Source: Polyangium sp. 6x1 (lineage in GTDB: Bacteria; Myxococcota_A; Polyangia; Polyangiales; Polyangiaceae). Taken from it: DNA of 55,221 bases. The notes beneath the pieces were generated by a model. The model worked only from the letters and a program-made list of their open reading frames with translations, was not told the origin of the DNA and did not search any database. This document shows positions 8,436 to 16,744 of this stretch, piece after piece. The stretch spans positions 1-55,221 of the forward strand of contig NZ_JARZHH010000073.1 in the NCBI RefSeq assembly GCF_029946515.1, given 5' to 3'. The position numbers were made by a program, and so were the translations under genes. How positions within the stretch are numbered: the first letter of the stretch is position 1; every line of letters starts with the position of its first letter.

Positions 8436-8452
8436 TTGTTGCAGTGCAACAA
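8436..8452. promoter_or_regulatory. Candidate PhaR operator upstream of the phasin-like gene (perfect palindrome)
   Basis: TTGTTGC-AGT-GCAACAA is a perfect 7-3-7 inverted repeat starting 3 bp after the phaR stop and ending 7 bp before the -35 box of a good promoter. Its half-sites recur at 7842-7858. The TGC-rich core agrees with the type of site described for PhaR elsewhere; binding here is inference. Confidence 0.6.
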
Positions 8453-8459
8453 GGTTTGC

Positions 8460-8488
8460 TTGACACCCGGAAAGCCGGGGTTTAGGTT
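8460..8488 (+). promoter_or_regulatory. Sigma70-like promoter of the phasin-like gene
   Basis: TTGACA at 8460-8465, a 17-bp spacer and TAGGTT at 8483-8488. The -35 box is a full consensus match. The spacer contains a small CCCGG-AAAG-CCGGG inverted repeat. The expected transcript start near 8495 leaves a leader of about 58 nt. Confidence 0.6.
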
Positions 8489-8552
8489 CGGCTGCCGACG
8501 GACGGGATTTGCCGTGAATTCAAGGCGATCCTGAAGGGGTGAGGAGCAGACG

Positions 8553-8810
8553 ATGAGCGAACGGGCGGATTCGCAGGTGCAGCAAAACCGCGAGGTCTAC
8601 CGGGGACGGAGCGCGACGGCCGACCTGTTCGAGGGGCTCGACGCGCTGGAGACGGCGGGCGCGGCGCAGATCGGCGTGGTCTTGCGGGGCATGGCGCGCA
8701 TCGGCCAGGCGTCGCTGCTCTACGGCGCGCGGATCGCCGCGGAATGGCAGCGCATGGCGTTCGAGGCGACGAAGCGCGCGGGCGACACGTTCGGCGCGCC
8801 CTTCCTTTGA
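8553..8810 (+). CDS. Small phasin-like helical protein
   Basis: An 85-residue protein that I place with phasins by position and character rather than by a firm motif. It is mostly amphipathic helix (DLFEGLDALETAGAAQIGVVLRGMARIGQ...) without Cys or signal peptide, as expected of a protein coating PHA granules. A good Shine-Dalgarno (GGGGTGAGGAG) precedes the ATG. It stands directly behind the strong promoter and the perfect palindrome, the usual place of a PhaR-regulated phasin. It is shorter than most phasins. Confidence 0.62.
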   Translation: MSERADSQVQQNREVYRGRSATADLFEGLDALETAGAAQIGVVLRGMARIGQASLLYGARIAAEWQRMAFEATKRAGDTFGAPFL

Positions 8811-8900
8811 GCGGACTTCCAAGCCACGACGAGCTCGCGTAAGCTCGGCTCTGTCCAGGCGAAACGCGGGCGAGCGCGCCGGCGAGCGGAGAACGAGAGC

Positions 8901-10442
8901 ATGTACATCGGGGACTGGATGGAGCGGGGTGAGCGATATTTCCCGGAATCGCTCGCCGTCGTCGACGTGGCCAAAGGGGACGCGGGCCGCTTTTCGTATC
9001 GCGAAATGAACCGCCGCGCGAATCGGCTCGCCGGCTTCCTGCGGGACGAGGCCGCGGTCTCCAAGGGCGATCGCGTGGGGATCCTCGCGATGAACGGCGT
9101 CGAGTTCCTCGACGCGTTTTTCGCGTGCGCGAAACTCGGCGCGGTGCTCGTGCCGTTCAACTGGCGCAGCCACCCGCGTGAAATCGCCGAGCTCGTCTAC
9201 CAGACCGAGCCGAAGGTGATGATCTTCGGCGACGACTTCCGCGCCGGTATCGGCGAGATCGCGGGTCAATCGGATTGCGCGTCCGTCAAGACGTGGCTGC
9301 ACCTCGACGGCGAGGGAATCGAGGGGAGCCGCCCCTATGCGGCGACGGTGCAGACGCGCGAGGCGCGGCCCGTGAAAAACGACGCGGTGGAGGCCGAGGA
9401 CATCGTCTGCTTGCTCTTCACGGGCGGCACGACGGGCCTGCCGAAAGGCGCGAAGATCTCCTACCGGATGATCGCGTGGAACACGCTGAACACAGTGATC
9501 CACGAGCTCTCGCGCGGGGACGTGACGCTCACGCACACGCCGATGTTCCACACGGGCGCGCTCTTCGTTTACACGCTGCCCCTGCTCACGCTCGGCGGGA
9601 CGGTGGTCATCATGCGCAAATGGACCGCCGACGACATGCTCTCGCTCATCGAGCGCGAGAAGGCGACGGTGCTCTTCTGCGTGCCGACGCAATACCAGAT
9701 GATGATGCAATCGGCGCATTTCGAATCGGCGAAGCTCTCCTCGCTGCGCTTCTTGACGAGCGGCGGTGCGCCCCTGCCCGTGCCGATCATCCGCGCGTAT
9801 CGGGAAAAACACGGCGTCGTCTTCAAGCAAGGCTTCGGCATGACCGAGTTCGGCCCGGGCATCTTCTCGATGGACCCCGAATACGCCGAGACGAAGGCCG
9901 GCAGCATCGGCAAGCCGAACTATTTCATCGACGTTCGTATCGTCGACGACGACAACCGCCCCTTGCCCGCGGGCGAGGTCGGCGAGCTCGTGCTGAAGGG
10001 CCCGAGCGCGTGTTCGGGGTATTTCAACAATCCCGAAGCATCGCGTGCGTCCGTGGACGCGGAGGGCTGGTTCCACACGGGCGACATGGCGCGCGTCGAC
10101 GAGGACGGGTTCTATTACATCGCCGACCGCAAGAAGGACATGTTCATCTCGGGCGGCGAGAACGTCTACCCGGCCGAGATCGAAAAGGTCCTGTACGAGC
10201 ACCCGGCCGTGGCGCAGGTCGCCGTGATCGGCGTTCCGGACGAGAAATGGGGCGAGGTCGGCCGGGCCATCGTGGTCACGAAGCCAGGGGAGAGCGCGAC
10301 CGAGGAGGCGATCCTGGCCCATTGCCGCGATCACCTCGCGAAATACAAGGTCCCGAAATCGGTCCTCTTCGTCGACGCGATGCCGATCTCGGCGGCCGGC
10401 AAGATTTTGAAGAGAGAGCTGAAAGAAAAGTACGCGCGGTGA
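8901..10442 (+). CDS. Acyl-CoA synthetase (AMP-forming) within the PHA operon
   Basis: ANL-superfamily ligase of 513 residues that forms acyl-CoA through an adenylate. Motifs: LLFTGGTTGLPKGAKISY, KQGFGMTEFGPG, GWFHTGDMARVDEDGFYYIADRKKD, FISGGENVYPAEIEKV and SAAGKILKRELKEKY with the A10 Lys. It is a paralogue of the minus-strand enzyme at 6260-7792. Placed between the phasin-like gene (90 bp upstream) and the PhaE/PhaC genes on the same strand, it most likely supplies (hydroxy)acyl-CoA for polymer synthesis, for example by salvaging free acids. Substrate specificity is not visible. Confidence 0.88.
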   Translation: MYIGDWMERGERYFPESLAVVDVAKGDAGRFSYREMNRRANRLAGFLRDEAAVSKGDRVGILAMNGVEFLDAFFACAKLGAVLVPFNWRSHPREIAELVYQTEPKVMIFGDDFRAGIGEIAGQSDCASVKTWLHLDGEGIEGSRPYAATVQTREARPVKNDAVEAEDIVCLLFTGGTTGLPKGAKISYRMIAWNTLNTVIHELSRGDVTLTHTPMFHTGALFVYTLPLLTLGGTVVIMRKWTADDMLSLIEREKATVLFCVPTQYQMMMQSAHFESAKLSSLRFLTSGGAPLPVPIIRAYREKHGVVFKQGFGMTEFGPGIFSMDPEYAETKAGSIGKPNYFIDVRIVDDDNRPLPAGEVGELVLKGPSACSGYFNNPEASRASVDAEGWFHTGDMARVDEDGFYYIADRKKDMFISGGENVYPAEIEKVLYEHPAVAQVAVIGVPDEKWGEVGRAIVVTKPGESATEEAILAHCRDHLAKYKVPKSVLFVDAMPISAAGKILKRELKEKYAR

Positions 10443-10465
10443 AGGCGCGAGAGGGAGAGGATGCC

Positions 10466-10897
10466 GTGGCAACGAAGAAAGAACCGAAGCTCTTGACCCG
10501 CGTGGTGAAGGGCCTCGGGCACTGGCTCGGGCCGGAGACGCCGACGGGCAAGGCGTTCGTCGCCGCCGAAAAAGGCATGACCAAGGCGTTCGATCGTCTC
10601 GGCCGCAACGAGCGGTACCTGGACCTCGTGGGCGGCACCCTGAACCGCGCCCTGCGCGCCCGCAAGGCGTACGTCGAGGCCCAGGAGAACTGGCTCCACC
10701 TCCTCCGATTGCCGACCTCGACGGAGATGGACGATCTGCGCGAGGAAGTGCGCGACGTCCGCAATCAGATCGAGGCGCTCTCGTCGCAGCTCGAGCTCGT
10801 GATCGATGCGCTCGAAAAGAATCGTGCCCTGGCGCAAGGGGGCGAGGCTCCGCGGACGAACGCCACCGGCAGCGCGGCGACCGATCGCCCCTCCTGA
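10466..10897 (+). CDS. Short PhaE-like subunit of class III PHA synthase
   Basis: A 143-residue protein whose LLRLPTSTEMDDLREEVRDVRNQIEALSSQ segment matches the conserved C-terminal end of PhaE (NLPTRxEVDxLxxRLxELRxE), the accessory subunit of class III PHA synthases. Typical PhaE is more than twice as long, so only the C-terminal part is kept, preceded by a helical region. GTG 10466 has GGGAGAGG upstream; another in-frame GTG at 10439 overlaps the stop of the ligase. The phaC gene follows after 15 bp. The family call is by motif and context. Confidence 0.68.
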   Translation: MATKKEPKLLTRVVKGLGHWLGPETPTGKAFVAAEKGMTKAFDRLGRNERYLDLVGGTLNRALRARKAYVEAQENWLHLLRLPTSTEMDDLREEVRDVRNQIEALSSQLELVIDALEKNRALAQGGEAPRTNATGSAATDRPS

Positions 10898-10912
10898 CGA
10901 GGAGAAGGACCC

Positions 10913-12043
10913 ATGACGACGCAATCGACCACCCAGCGCCTCCGCTCCTTCGTGTCGGGTCAGATCGATCTCTCGCGCGAGATCCTGCAGGCCGCGCAGA
11001 AGGGCTCGATGAGCCCGTACCATTACGTAAAACCGTTCATCCTCCGCGCCGCGGACGTCGGCGAGCCCCCGCTCGCCCCGACCCCGCACAAGGTGGTCTA
11101 CACGAACGGCAAGATGCGCCTGCTCCGCTTCGAGCCCACCACGCGCAAGCACGCGACGCCGATCCTCTTCGTCTACTCGCTCATCAATCGCTATTACATC
11201 CTCGACTTCTTGCCCGGCCGCAGCCTCATCGAATTCATGGTCGGCCAGGGCTACGACGTCTACGCGATCGACTGGGGCACGCCCGGCTCGGCCGAGCGGC
11301 GGGTGGGCTGGGACGACGTGCTCAACGTGCTCATCAAGAACGCCGTGAAGTGGACGCTTCGCCTCAGCGGCGCGAAGGACCTCACGATGTACGGCTACTG
11401 CATGGGCGGCACGATGGCGCTCGCCTATGCGGCGCTGCACCCGCAGGGGCTCCGCAATTTCGTGGCGCAGGCGACGCCGGTCGATTTCCACGAGGGCGGC
11501 GTCTTCGCCGACTGGACGAAGCCGGGCCGCTTCGACGTGGACGCGCTCGTCGACGCCTACGGCAACGTGCCGATCGAGCTCATGGAGACGGGCTTCTCGT
11601 CGATGGCGCCGATCCAGCGCATGACGAAATGGCTCGAGGTGTTCCGCCGGATCGACGATCCCGACTTCGTCACCACGTTCCTCGGCATGGAGCAATGGGC
11701 CTCGGACAACGTGCAGTTCCCCGGCGAGATTTACCGGCAATACATCAAGGATTGCTACCAGTACAACAACTTCTGCCACGGCCGCATGAAGGTCGCCGGG
11801 CAGACGGTGGACCTCTCGAACATCAAGGTCCCGCTGCTCAACATCATCGCCGAAAACGACACGATCGCGCCGCCCAAGTCGAGCGAGATCCTGAACTCCA
11901 TCGTGAGCTCCAGCGACAAGGAGATCATGCGCTTCCCCGTCGGCCACATCGGTTTGTCCACGTCGAGCAAAGGCCCGAAGCAGATCTGGCCGAAGGTCGC
12001 CGCGTGGATCGGCAAGCGCAGCGATCCCTTCACGGAAGGCTGA
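10913..12043 (+). CDS. phaC: Class III poly(3-hydroxyalkanoate) synthase, catalytic subunit
   Basis: Polymerises (R)-3-hydroxyacyl-CoA into PHA at the granule surface. The 376-residue length is that of class III PhaC, which needs PhaE, rather than the roughly 600-residue class I/II enzymes. The alpha/beta-hydrolase core has the lipase-like box YGYCMGGT with Cys163, Asp316 in IIAENDTIAPP and His345 in FPVGHIGL as the catalytic triad. Other landmarks are PILFVYSLINRYYILD, DVYAIDWGTPG and FRQFIKD-like IYRQYIKDCYQ. It has a good Shine-Dalgarno (GAGGAGAAGGA) and is the last gene of the PHA cluster. Confidence 0.95.
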   Translation: MTTQSTTQRLRSFVSGQIDLSREILQAAQKGSMSPYHYVKPFILRAADVGEPPLAPTPHKVVYTNGKMRLLRFEPTTRKHATPILFVYSLINRYYILDFLPGRSLIEFMVGQGYDVYAIDWGTPGSAERRVGWDDVLNVLIKNAVKWTLRLSGAKDLTMYGYCMGGTMALAYAALHPQGLRNFVAQATPVDFHEGGVFADWTKPGRFDVDALVDAYGNVPIELMETGFSSMAPIQRMTKWLEVFRRIDDPDFVTTFLGMEQWASDNVQFPGEIYRQYIKDCYQYNNFCHGRMKVAGQTVDLSNIKVPLLNIIAENDTIAPPKSSEILNSIVSSSDKEIMRFPVGHIGLSTSSKGPKQIWPKVAAWIGKRSDPFTEG

Positions 12044-12055
12044 GCTTCGCTTCGA

Positions 12056-12718
12056 TCAGAGGTTCGGCGGCGGGGCGTGGAACTGGAACTGGCCCGGCCG
12101 CGGGACCGGGGGGGCCTCACCGAGGCGAGGCGGGTAGGGCGCGAGAGGCTCGAGCTCCGCGATCAAAGAGTCGACGAACGGGTCGGGCCCCTGCTGCTCC
12201 CGGATGCGGCGCAGCGCCGGAAGGTTGTGCGCGCAGACCGGGAAGGCGCCCCAGGGGCAATTTTTGCAAGGGTCGTCGAGGCGTTTGGCGCGGAGGCGCA
12301 AGGCCGCCGTGCCGAGGCCGAGGGTCATCGCGACGAGCGCGGCGCGGATGGCCCAGCCAACCAGCGTCCAGGGGAGGATCCACGCGGCGCTCGCGACGAG
12401 GCCGAAGCCGACGCCGAGGAGGAAGCGCGCGGGGATCTTGTACCAGCGACGCTGGATGAAGGGCTGAAAGAACGTCGGCACGGCGCAGCCGAGGGCCGCC
12501 ACCGCGACCCAGAAAGCGGTCGTGATGTCGTGCGCGGGTGAAACGAAGAAAAGGGCGATGAGCGGGACCGCGATGCCCGGGTACATGCAGGCACAGCCCA
12601 GGCACAAGGGCACGCCAAACGGGCGGACGAGGTGATGATCGTGCCGCCCGCAGGTCGGATGATGAGCAAAGGAAGGATAACGACCGAGCTCACTCAGTGC
12701 GAACGCGGCCGGAGGCAC
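12056..12718 (-). CDS. Cys-rich multi-pass membrane protein, DUF2085-like
   Basis: Function unknown. The N-terminal motif HHPTCGRHDHHLVRPFGVPLCLGCACMYPG recalls the cysteine pattern of DUF2085 membrane proteins. It is followed by hydrophobic segments (VPLIALFFV, FWVAVAALGCAVPTF, FLLGVGFGLVASAAWILPWTLVGWAIRAALVAMTLG) and a second Cys cluster, DPCKNCPWGAFPVC. The His/Cys clusters could bind metal. The C-terminus is Pro-rich. The start is uncertain: GTG 12718 avoids overlap with the next upstream gene, whereas GTG 12781 would overlap it by 29 bp. Confidence 0.65.
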   Translation of the reverse strand: MPPAAFALSELGRYPSFAHHPTCGRHDHHLVRPFGVPLCLGCACMYPGIAVPLIALFFVSPAHDITTAFWVAVAALGCAVPTFFQPFIQRRWYKIPARFLLGVGFGLVASAAWILPWTLVGWAIRAALVAMTLGLGTAALRLRAKRLDDPCKNCPWGAFPVCAHNLPALRRIREQQGPDPFVDSLIAELEPLAPYPPRLGEAPPVPRPGQFQFHAPPPNL

Positions 12719-12752
12719 CCCCGCGAGCTCGAGTCTACGCGGGGATGACGGC

Positions 12753-12995
12753 TCAGCCACGCTTGAAGACCAGCACGGCACAACGCTTCGGGCAGAACGG
12801 GCCGAACGCGCTCCGGACGTCCATGAAGACGTGCGAGAGAACGAAGCCCTGCGCGCCCATCTGGTTCGCGAGGTCGGAGATCTTGCTGTGCTCGATGGTA
12901 CCGCCGCAGCCAGCGTCGATCGTCATGACCTGAAACGAAGCGCCGCCAGCCTGCGCGCCAGCGTAGCCACCACCATAACCGGGATTCTGTTGCAC
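12753..12995 (-). CDS. Small Gly-rich protein, DUF4177-like
   Basis: An 80-residue protein with a Gly/Ala/Gln-rich N-terminus (NPGYGGGYAGAQAGG) and a C-terminal part, LANQMGAQGFVLSHVF...AVLVFKR, with the 'LNELGxEGWELV...yvFKR' look of DUF4177-type domains. It has three cysteines. I chose GTG 12995 because AGGAAAGGA lies 7 nt before it; an in-frame GTG at 13031 would place that Shine-Dalgarno inside the gene. It follows the PP2C gene closely on the same strand. Confidence 0.6.
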   Translation of the reverse strand: MQQNPGYGGGYAGAQAGGASFQVMTIDAGCGGTIEHSKISDLANQMGAQGFVLSHVFMDVRSAFGPFCPKRCAVLVFKRG

Positions 12996-13032
12996 GACCG
13001 GGATCCTTTCCTGAAACGAGACCAGGGGCACG

Positions 13033-13833
13033 CTACGTCCGAGACGGGTCGCAAGTCAACACCCTCGCGACGACCAGCGCCACGTCGTCCGCGCCGAACA
13101 GTTCGTCCGTCCCGTATGTTCCCACGGTCTTCGTTTCCGCGAGGAGCCTCCGGCACGTCCCCTCCACGTCGTCCCCGCCCTCCTGGAGCAACTCGGCGAT
13201 GCGGGCGTCGTCGACCGGGTCCCAGAGGCCGTCGGTGCAGAGGAGAAATCGGTCGTTCGGACAAACCTCGACCTCTGCGAGGTCGATCTCCACGGTCTCG
13301 TGGATCCCGAGGGCGCGCAGGACGACGCCCGCGGCGATGCTCTCCAGGTCGGCCTCCGGGAGGTCGAGCTCGGCGCGCTTGTCGGGGTTTCGCCGGAAAA
13401 GCTCGCGGAGGGAATGGTCCTCCGTGAGTCGCCGGAGCGCGCCCTCTCGATAGAGGTAGACCCGGCTGTTGCCCACGTGCGCGACATGGGCGACCCGGCT
13501 TTCCTGCGGGAGAAAGAGGAGCGCTACCGTCGAGCCCATGCCACGGAACCGCCGTTCCGTGTTGCTTCGGCGGAAGATTTCGCGGTTGGCAGCGGCGATG
13601 GCTGCGCGAATACGATCGGGCGCGGGGCCTTGTCCCGGCGCGACGAGACATTCTGTCGTGAGGGAGACGGCGAACCCGGAGGCGACGTCTCCCGCGCCAT
13701 GCCCGCCCATCCCGTCCGCCACGACGCACACGTGGCCGGAGGGCCCGCCGAGGATGCGGAAGGCGTCGTCGTTCTGGAACCGCACACCGCGCTCCGTGAC
13801 GCCGAACGCCTGCACCCCGCGCCCGATCGTCAT
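13033..13833 (-). CDS. PP2C-family Ser/Thr protein phosphatase
   Basis: Metal-dependent phosphatase expected to reverse Hanks-type Ser/Thr kinase phosphorylation. The 266 residues show the standard motif order: NDDAF, VVADGMGGHGAGDVAS with two metal-binding Asp residues, GSTVALLFLP, VAHVGNSRVYLYREG, LTEDHSL, LLCTDGLWDPVDD and GADDVALVVARV. The last motif replaces the common DN[IV]T with DDVA, but the Asp is kept. No membrane anchor is visible. It starts 1 bp after the stop of the lipoprotein gene upstream. The kinase at 19706 is the nearest possible counterpart, though not in the same operon. Confidence 0.9.
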   Translation of the reverse strand: MTIGRGVQAFGVTERGVRFQNDDAFRILGGPSGHVCVVADGMGGHGAGDVASGFAVSLTTECLVAPGQGPAPDRIRAAIAAANREIFRRSNTERRFRGMGSTVALLFLPQESRVAHVAHVGNSRVYLYREGALRRLTEDHSLRELFRRNPDKRAELDLPEADLESIAAGVVLRALGIHETVEIDLAEVEVCPNDRFLLCTDGLWDPVDDARIAELLQEGGDDVEGTCRRLLAETKTVGTYGTDELFGADDVALVVARVLTCDPSRT

Positions 13834-13834
13834 G

Positions 13835-14818
13835 TCACTTCGGCGGCTCGAGCGGCGCGCACGTGGAGACGCCGGCCCCGACGATCCGGAAGCCGATGTC
13901 GGACATGTACGCGTTGTCGATGTTGCCCGTCGTGGGGTCGTATTTCGTCACGTTCGAATTGCTGAGGCCCGCGGCGGCATAGAGGTAAAACGATCCGCCC
14001 CAGAACGAGAACGCCCACGCCGAGGGCGTCTCCAGGCCCGTGATCGGCACGGGCTTCGTCACGGCGCCGTTCGTCTTGTCGATCTGGCCGACCTGCACGG
14101 GGGACGTCGTGAAATACCCGAAGAGCCGGCCGTCGCCCGTGCCCGTGAGCTCGGCGCTCTGGCCCTTGAACGTGCCGGGGGAGAAGTTCGCGACCGGCTC
14201 GACGCCGAACGTGAGCGGGTTGATCTTCCCGAGGCCGGGGCTGTCTGTCCCGCCGATCGTACCCGTGCCCGTCACGTAGAGCGTCTCGCCCATGCCGCCT
14301 TCGTTCGTGGAAAAACCCATTCCGAGGCGGTACCAACTCGAGGGGAGCTGCACCGTGGGCGCCGGCTGGCAGCTCGCGTCCTTCGTGCTCACCTTGTAAA
14401 TCACGCCCGCCGTGTCGTCCCCGAGGAACGGGTCGGACTCGACGTAGTTCACCCACGCGACCGCTTCGCGATCGACCGCCATCGAGTTCGGCATCATCGT
14501 GGTCTGGCAGCCGAGCGCGCCGATGTACGTGAACTTCTTCGCCGGCGGATCGAAGCTGTAAAGTTCGTTCGCGTCCGAGAGGACGTAAATCAGCTTCGCC
14601 GCGTCGCTGCAATCGTCACCGGGGCCGAACGCGCCGCTGCCGCCCGCGCCGGGGATGAAGCCGCCGCCGTCCCCGCCTCCTCCCTGGTTCCCCGAACCCG
14701 AGCCGCCGTCCCCCGAGCTGCCGCCTTCATTGTCGAATTTACTGCCGCCCCCCGTCGCGCTGCAGCCGACGGCGAGGCCGATCGTAAGCAAACTCAAGCA
14801 ACCCCAGAAAAGCTTCAT
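13835..14818 (-). CDS. Secreted lipoprotein with Gly-rich linker and propeller-like domain
   Basis: A 327-residue lipoprotein of unknown function. The signal peptide ends in the lipobox LAVGC (Cys19). Residues about 22-60 are a Gly/Ser/Asp linker of the type used by myxobacteria to hold domains off the membrane. The rest has repeated strand pairs (KLIYVLSDANELYSFDPP, MAVDREAVAWVNY, GVIYKVSTKD, GLGKINPLTFGVEPV, AWAFSFWGGSFYLYAA) that look like a beta-propeller. A strong GGAGGT Shine-Dalgarno lies 8 nt before the ATG. A TATACT hexamer at 14844-14849 (minus strand) could be a -10 box, without a good -35. Confidence 0.8.
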   Translation of the reverse strand: MKLFWGCLSLLTIGLAVGCSATGGGSKFDNEGGSSGDGGSGSGNQGGGGDGGGFIPGAGGSGAFGPGDDCSDAAKLIYVLSDANELYSFDPPAKKFTYIGALGCQTTMMPNSMAVDREAVAWVNYVESDPFLGDDTAGVIYKVSTKDASCQPAPTVQLPSSWYRLGMGFSTNEGGMGETLYVTGTGTIGGTDSPGLGKINPLTFGVEPVANFSPGTFKGQSAELTGTGDGRLFGYFTTSPVQVGQIDKTNGAVTKPVPITGLETPSAWAFSFWGGSFYLYAAAGLSNSNVTKYDPTTGNIDNAYMSDIGFRIVGAGVSTCAPLEPPK

Positions 14819-14893
14819 GTCGTTTACCTCCGAGCCGAGCCGCAGTATATCCGAGCGCGCCGCCTCCGAGAGGCGTCGCGGGTCATAAAATCG

Positions 14894-16600
14894 TCACCAC
14901 GTGACGGCCGTGGGGGCGCCCCGATCCGTGGTCGTGCCGTCGCCGACCTCGCCGGCGCCATTTCCGCCCCAGCATCGCGCCGCGCCGTCGTCGAGCATCA
15001 CGCACGTGTGCGCGCCGCCCGCAGAAAGGGCGCGCACGCGCGCGAGGCCAGGCACGGAGGCGGGGGAGAGGCGCGCCTCGGTGGTGCCGTCGCCGAGCTG
15101 GCCACGATCGTTCTTGCCCCAGCACGTCACCGCGCCGCCCTCCTTCAGCACGCAGCCATGCTCGGCGCCGAGCGCGATCGCCGTGGCACCGGCCACGCCT
15201 TTGACGACGACCGATTCCGCCCGCGGGTCCGTGGTGCCATCGCCGAGCTGCCCCGCGGCATTGTCGCCCCAGCAGCGCGCCGATCCGTCTTCGAGCAGCG
15301 CGCACCCGAAGGCGGCGCCGAGCGCGATCGCGATCGCGCCCTCGATCCCCTTGACGGAGACGAGGCGCGGCGTGGGGCGCGGGCCGGGCCTGGGTTTGGC
15401 GGGGGACGACGGCGGGCGGAAGAGGCCGAGCTCGCCGCTCTCGTCCTCGCCCCAGCAGGCGACCTGGCCGCCGGGCCCGAGCGCGCAGGCGTGGCGGCCG
15501 CCGAGCGCGATTTTCGTGGCGCCGAAGAGGCCCGCGACGGGCGAAGGCGCGCCGCCCGGCGACGCAGGCAGAGGCGAGGGGACGTCGCTCGCCGGGGGTT
15601 TGGCCGCGGGCCCCGGGGGTTTTCCGCCGAGCTGCCCGCGGTCACCGCGTCCCCAGCAGACGACCTTGCCGCCGTCCACGATCGCGCAGGTATGCGCCGC
15701 GCCCGCCGCGATCGCGGTCGCGCCCGAAAGGCCGAGGACAGGCGTCGGCGGGCGAGGGCCCTCGGTCGTGCCGTCGCCGACCTGCCCGAATGCATTGTGA
15801 CCCCAGCAAAGCGCGGTCCCGTCGGCACGTCGCGCGCAGGCATGCGCGCCCCCGAGCGCGAGCTCGACCGCGCCCACGACGCCCGGGACCGGCCGGGCTC
15901 CATACGCGCCCCGCCGCACGCCCGCGGCGCCGAAGCAACGCGCCGATCCGTCCTCGAAGAGCGCGCAGGTATGCGCCCCGCCGGCCGCGACGTGACGGAG
16001 CCCGACGCACGCCTTTCCCGTGCAGATCGGGCGTCCCGCGGGGCATGCGGCTTCCTCCCACGCGCCCTCCTCGCTGCACGTCGCGACCGCGTTCCCCTCG
16101 CAGCGCTCGGCGCCCGGCAGGCACGCGCCGCACGCGCCTTTGCCGTTGCACACGCCGCCTTCCCCGCAGGTCTGGCCGACCTCGACGGGCGCGTGCACGC
16201 CTGCGCCCTGATTGCAAGCCGCGGCCGTGCACTCGTTCCCGTCGTCGGCCGGCACGTCGACGTCGTCGTCGATCTCCATCGGGTGGCCATTGCCGTCGCA
16301 TACCTGCATGCGGCAATCGCCCGCTTTTTGATCCCGCACGACCGTGTTCTGCGCCGCCGCGACCATCGCGCACTGCTGCTCGAAGCAGGTCGACACGACA
16401 CACGGATCGTCCGAGGGCGGGCAGTCCATCGCGTGGAAACACGGGATCGGCTGCGTCGGGCTCTCCGCGACCCGGAGCCCGCATCCCGAGGCTTGCACGA
16501 GCCCTCCGGCAAGCGCGAGCGTGGCCGCGAGCGCGAGGGCGCGGCGCGAGGGGAACACGCGTGCGCATCGGGGAGAGGAACCATGCGCTCGGGCCCACAT
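14894..16600 (-). CDS. Surface lipoprotein with Cys-rich region and seven RCC1-like repeats
   Basis: A 568-residue exported protein. The N-terminal hydrophobic segment (ALAATLALAGGLVQASGC) ends in a possible lipobox Cys. Residues about 50-200 are Cys-rich with short repeats (PCFHAMDCPPSDDPCVVSTC, GNECTAAACNQ, CGEGGVCNGKGACG), of the kind found in myxobacterial surface proteins. From about residue 205 seven RCC1-type repeats follow (HTCAL...DGSARCFG, CWGxNxxGQLGDGTT), enough for one seven-bladed propeller. One blade carries a Pro-rich insertion (KPPGPAAKPPASD). Such propellers bind proteins; the partner is unknown. It is divergent from the membrane-protein gene at 16745, 144 bp away. Confidence 0.83.
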   Translation of the reverse strand: MWARAHGSSPRCARVFPSRRALALAATLALAGGLVQASGCGLRVAESPTQPIPCFHAMDCPPSDDPCVVSTCFEQQCAMVAAAQNTVVRDQKAGDCRMQVCDGNGHPMEIDDDVDVPADDGNECTAAACNQGAGVHAPVEVGQTCGEGGVCNGKGACGACLPGAERCEGNAVATCSEEGAWEEAACPAGRPICTGKACVGLRHVAAGGAHTCALFEDGSARCFGAAGVRRGAYGARPVPGVVGAVELALGGAHACARRADGTALCWGHNAFGQVGDGTTEGPRPPTPVLGLSGATAIAAGAAHTCAIVDGGKVVCWGRGDRGQLGGKPPGPAAKPPASDVPSPLPASPGGAPSPVAGLFGATKIALGGRHACALGPGGQVACWGEDESGELGLFRPPSSPAKPRPGPRPTPRLVSVKGIEGAIAIALGAAFGCALLEDGSARCWGDNAAGQLGDGTTDPRAESVVVKGVAGATAIALGAEHGCVLKEGGAVTCWGKNDRGQLGDGTTEARLSPASVPGLARVRALSAGGAHTCVMLDDGAARCWGGNGAGEVGDGTTTDRGAPTAVTW

Positions 16601-16744
16601 GCATCGGCGACTCTAACGAAGTCGGCCCGGTCGCTGCAAGGGTCGTTCATCCGTCGATCCCGCCCGCCCGGCGCGGCGACGCTTGGCACCCGTGGGACGT
16701 TTCTGTATCGTTTCCGCCCCGATCGTGGGGCAGTGAGCTGTGCC

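Noticed and set aside
13469-16744. Very long plus-strand open frame before the membrane protein
   Set aside because: It is antisense to the PP2C, lipoprotein and RCC1 genes, Arg/Ala-rich and without any family motif; only the part from ATG 16745 is a gene.
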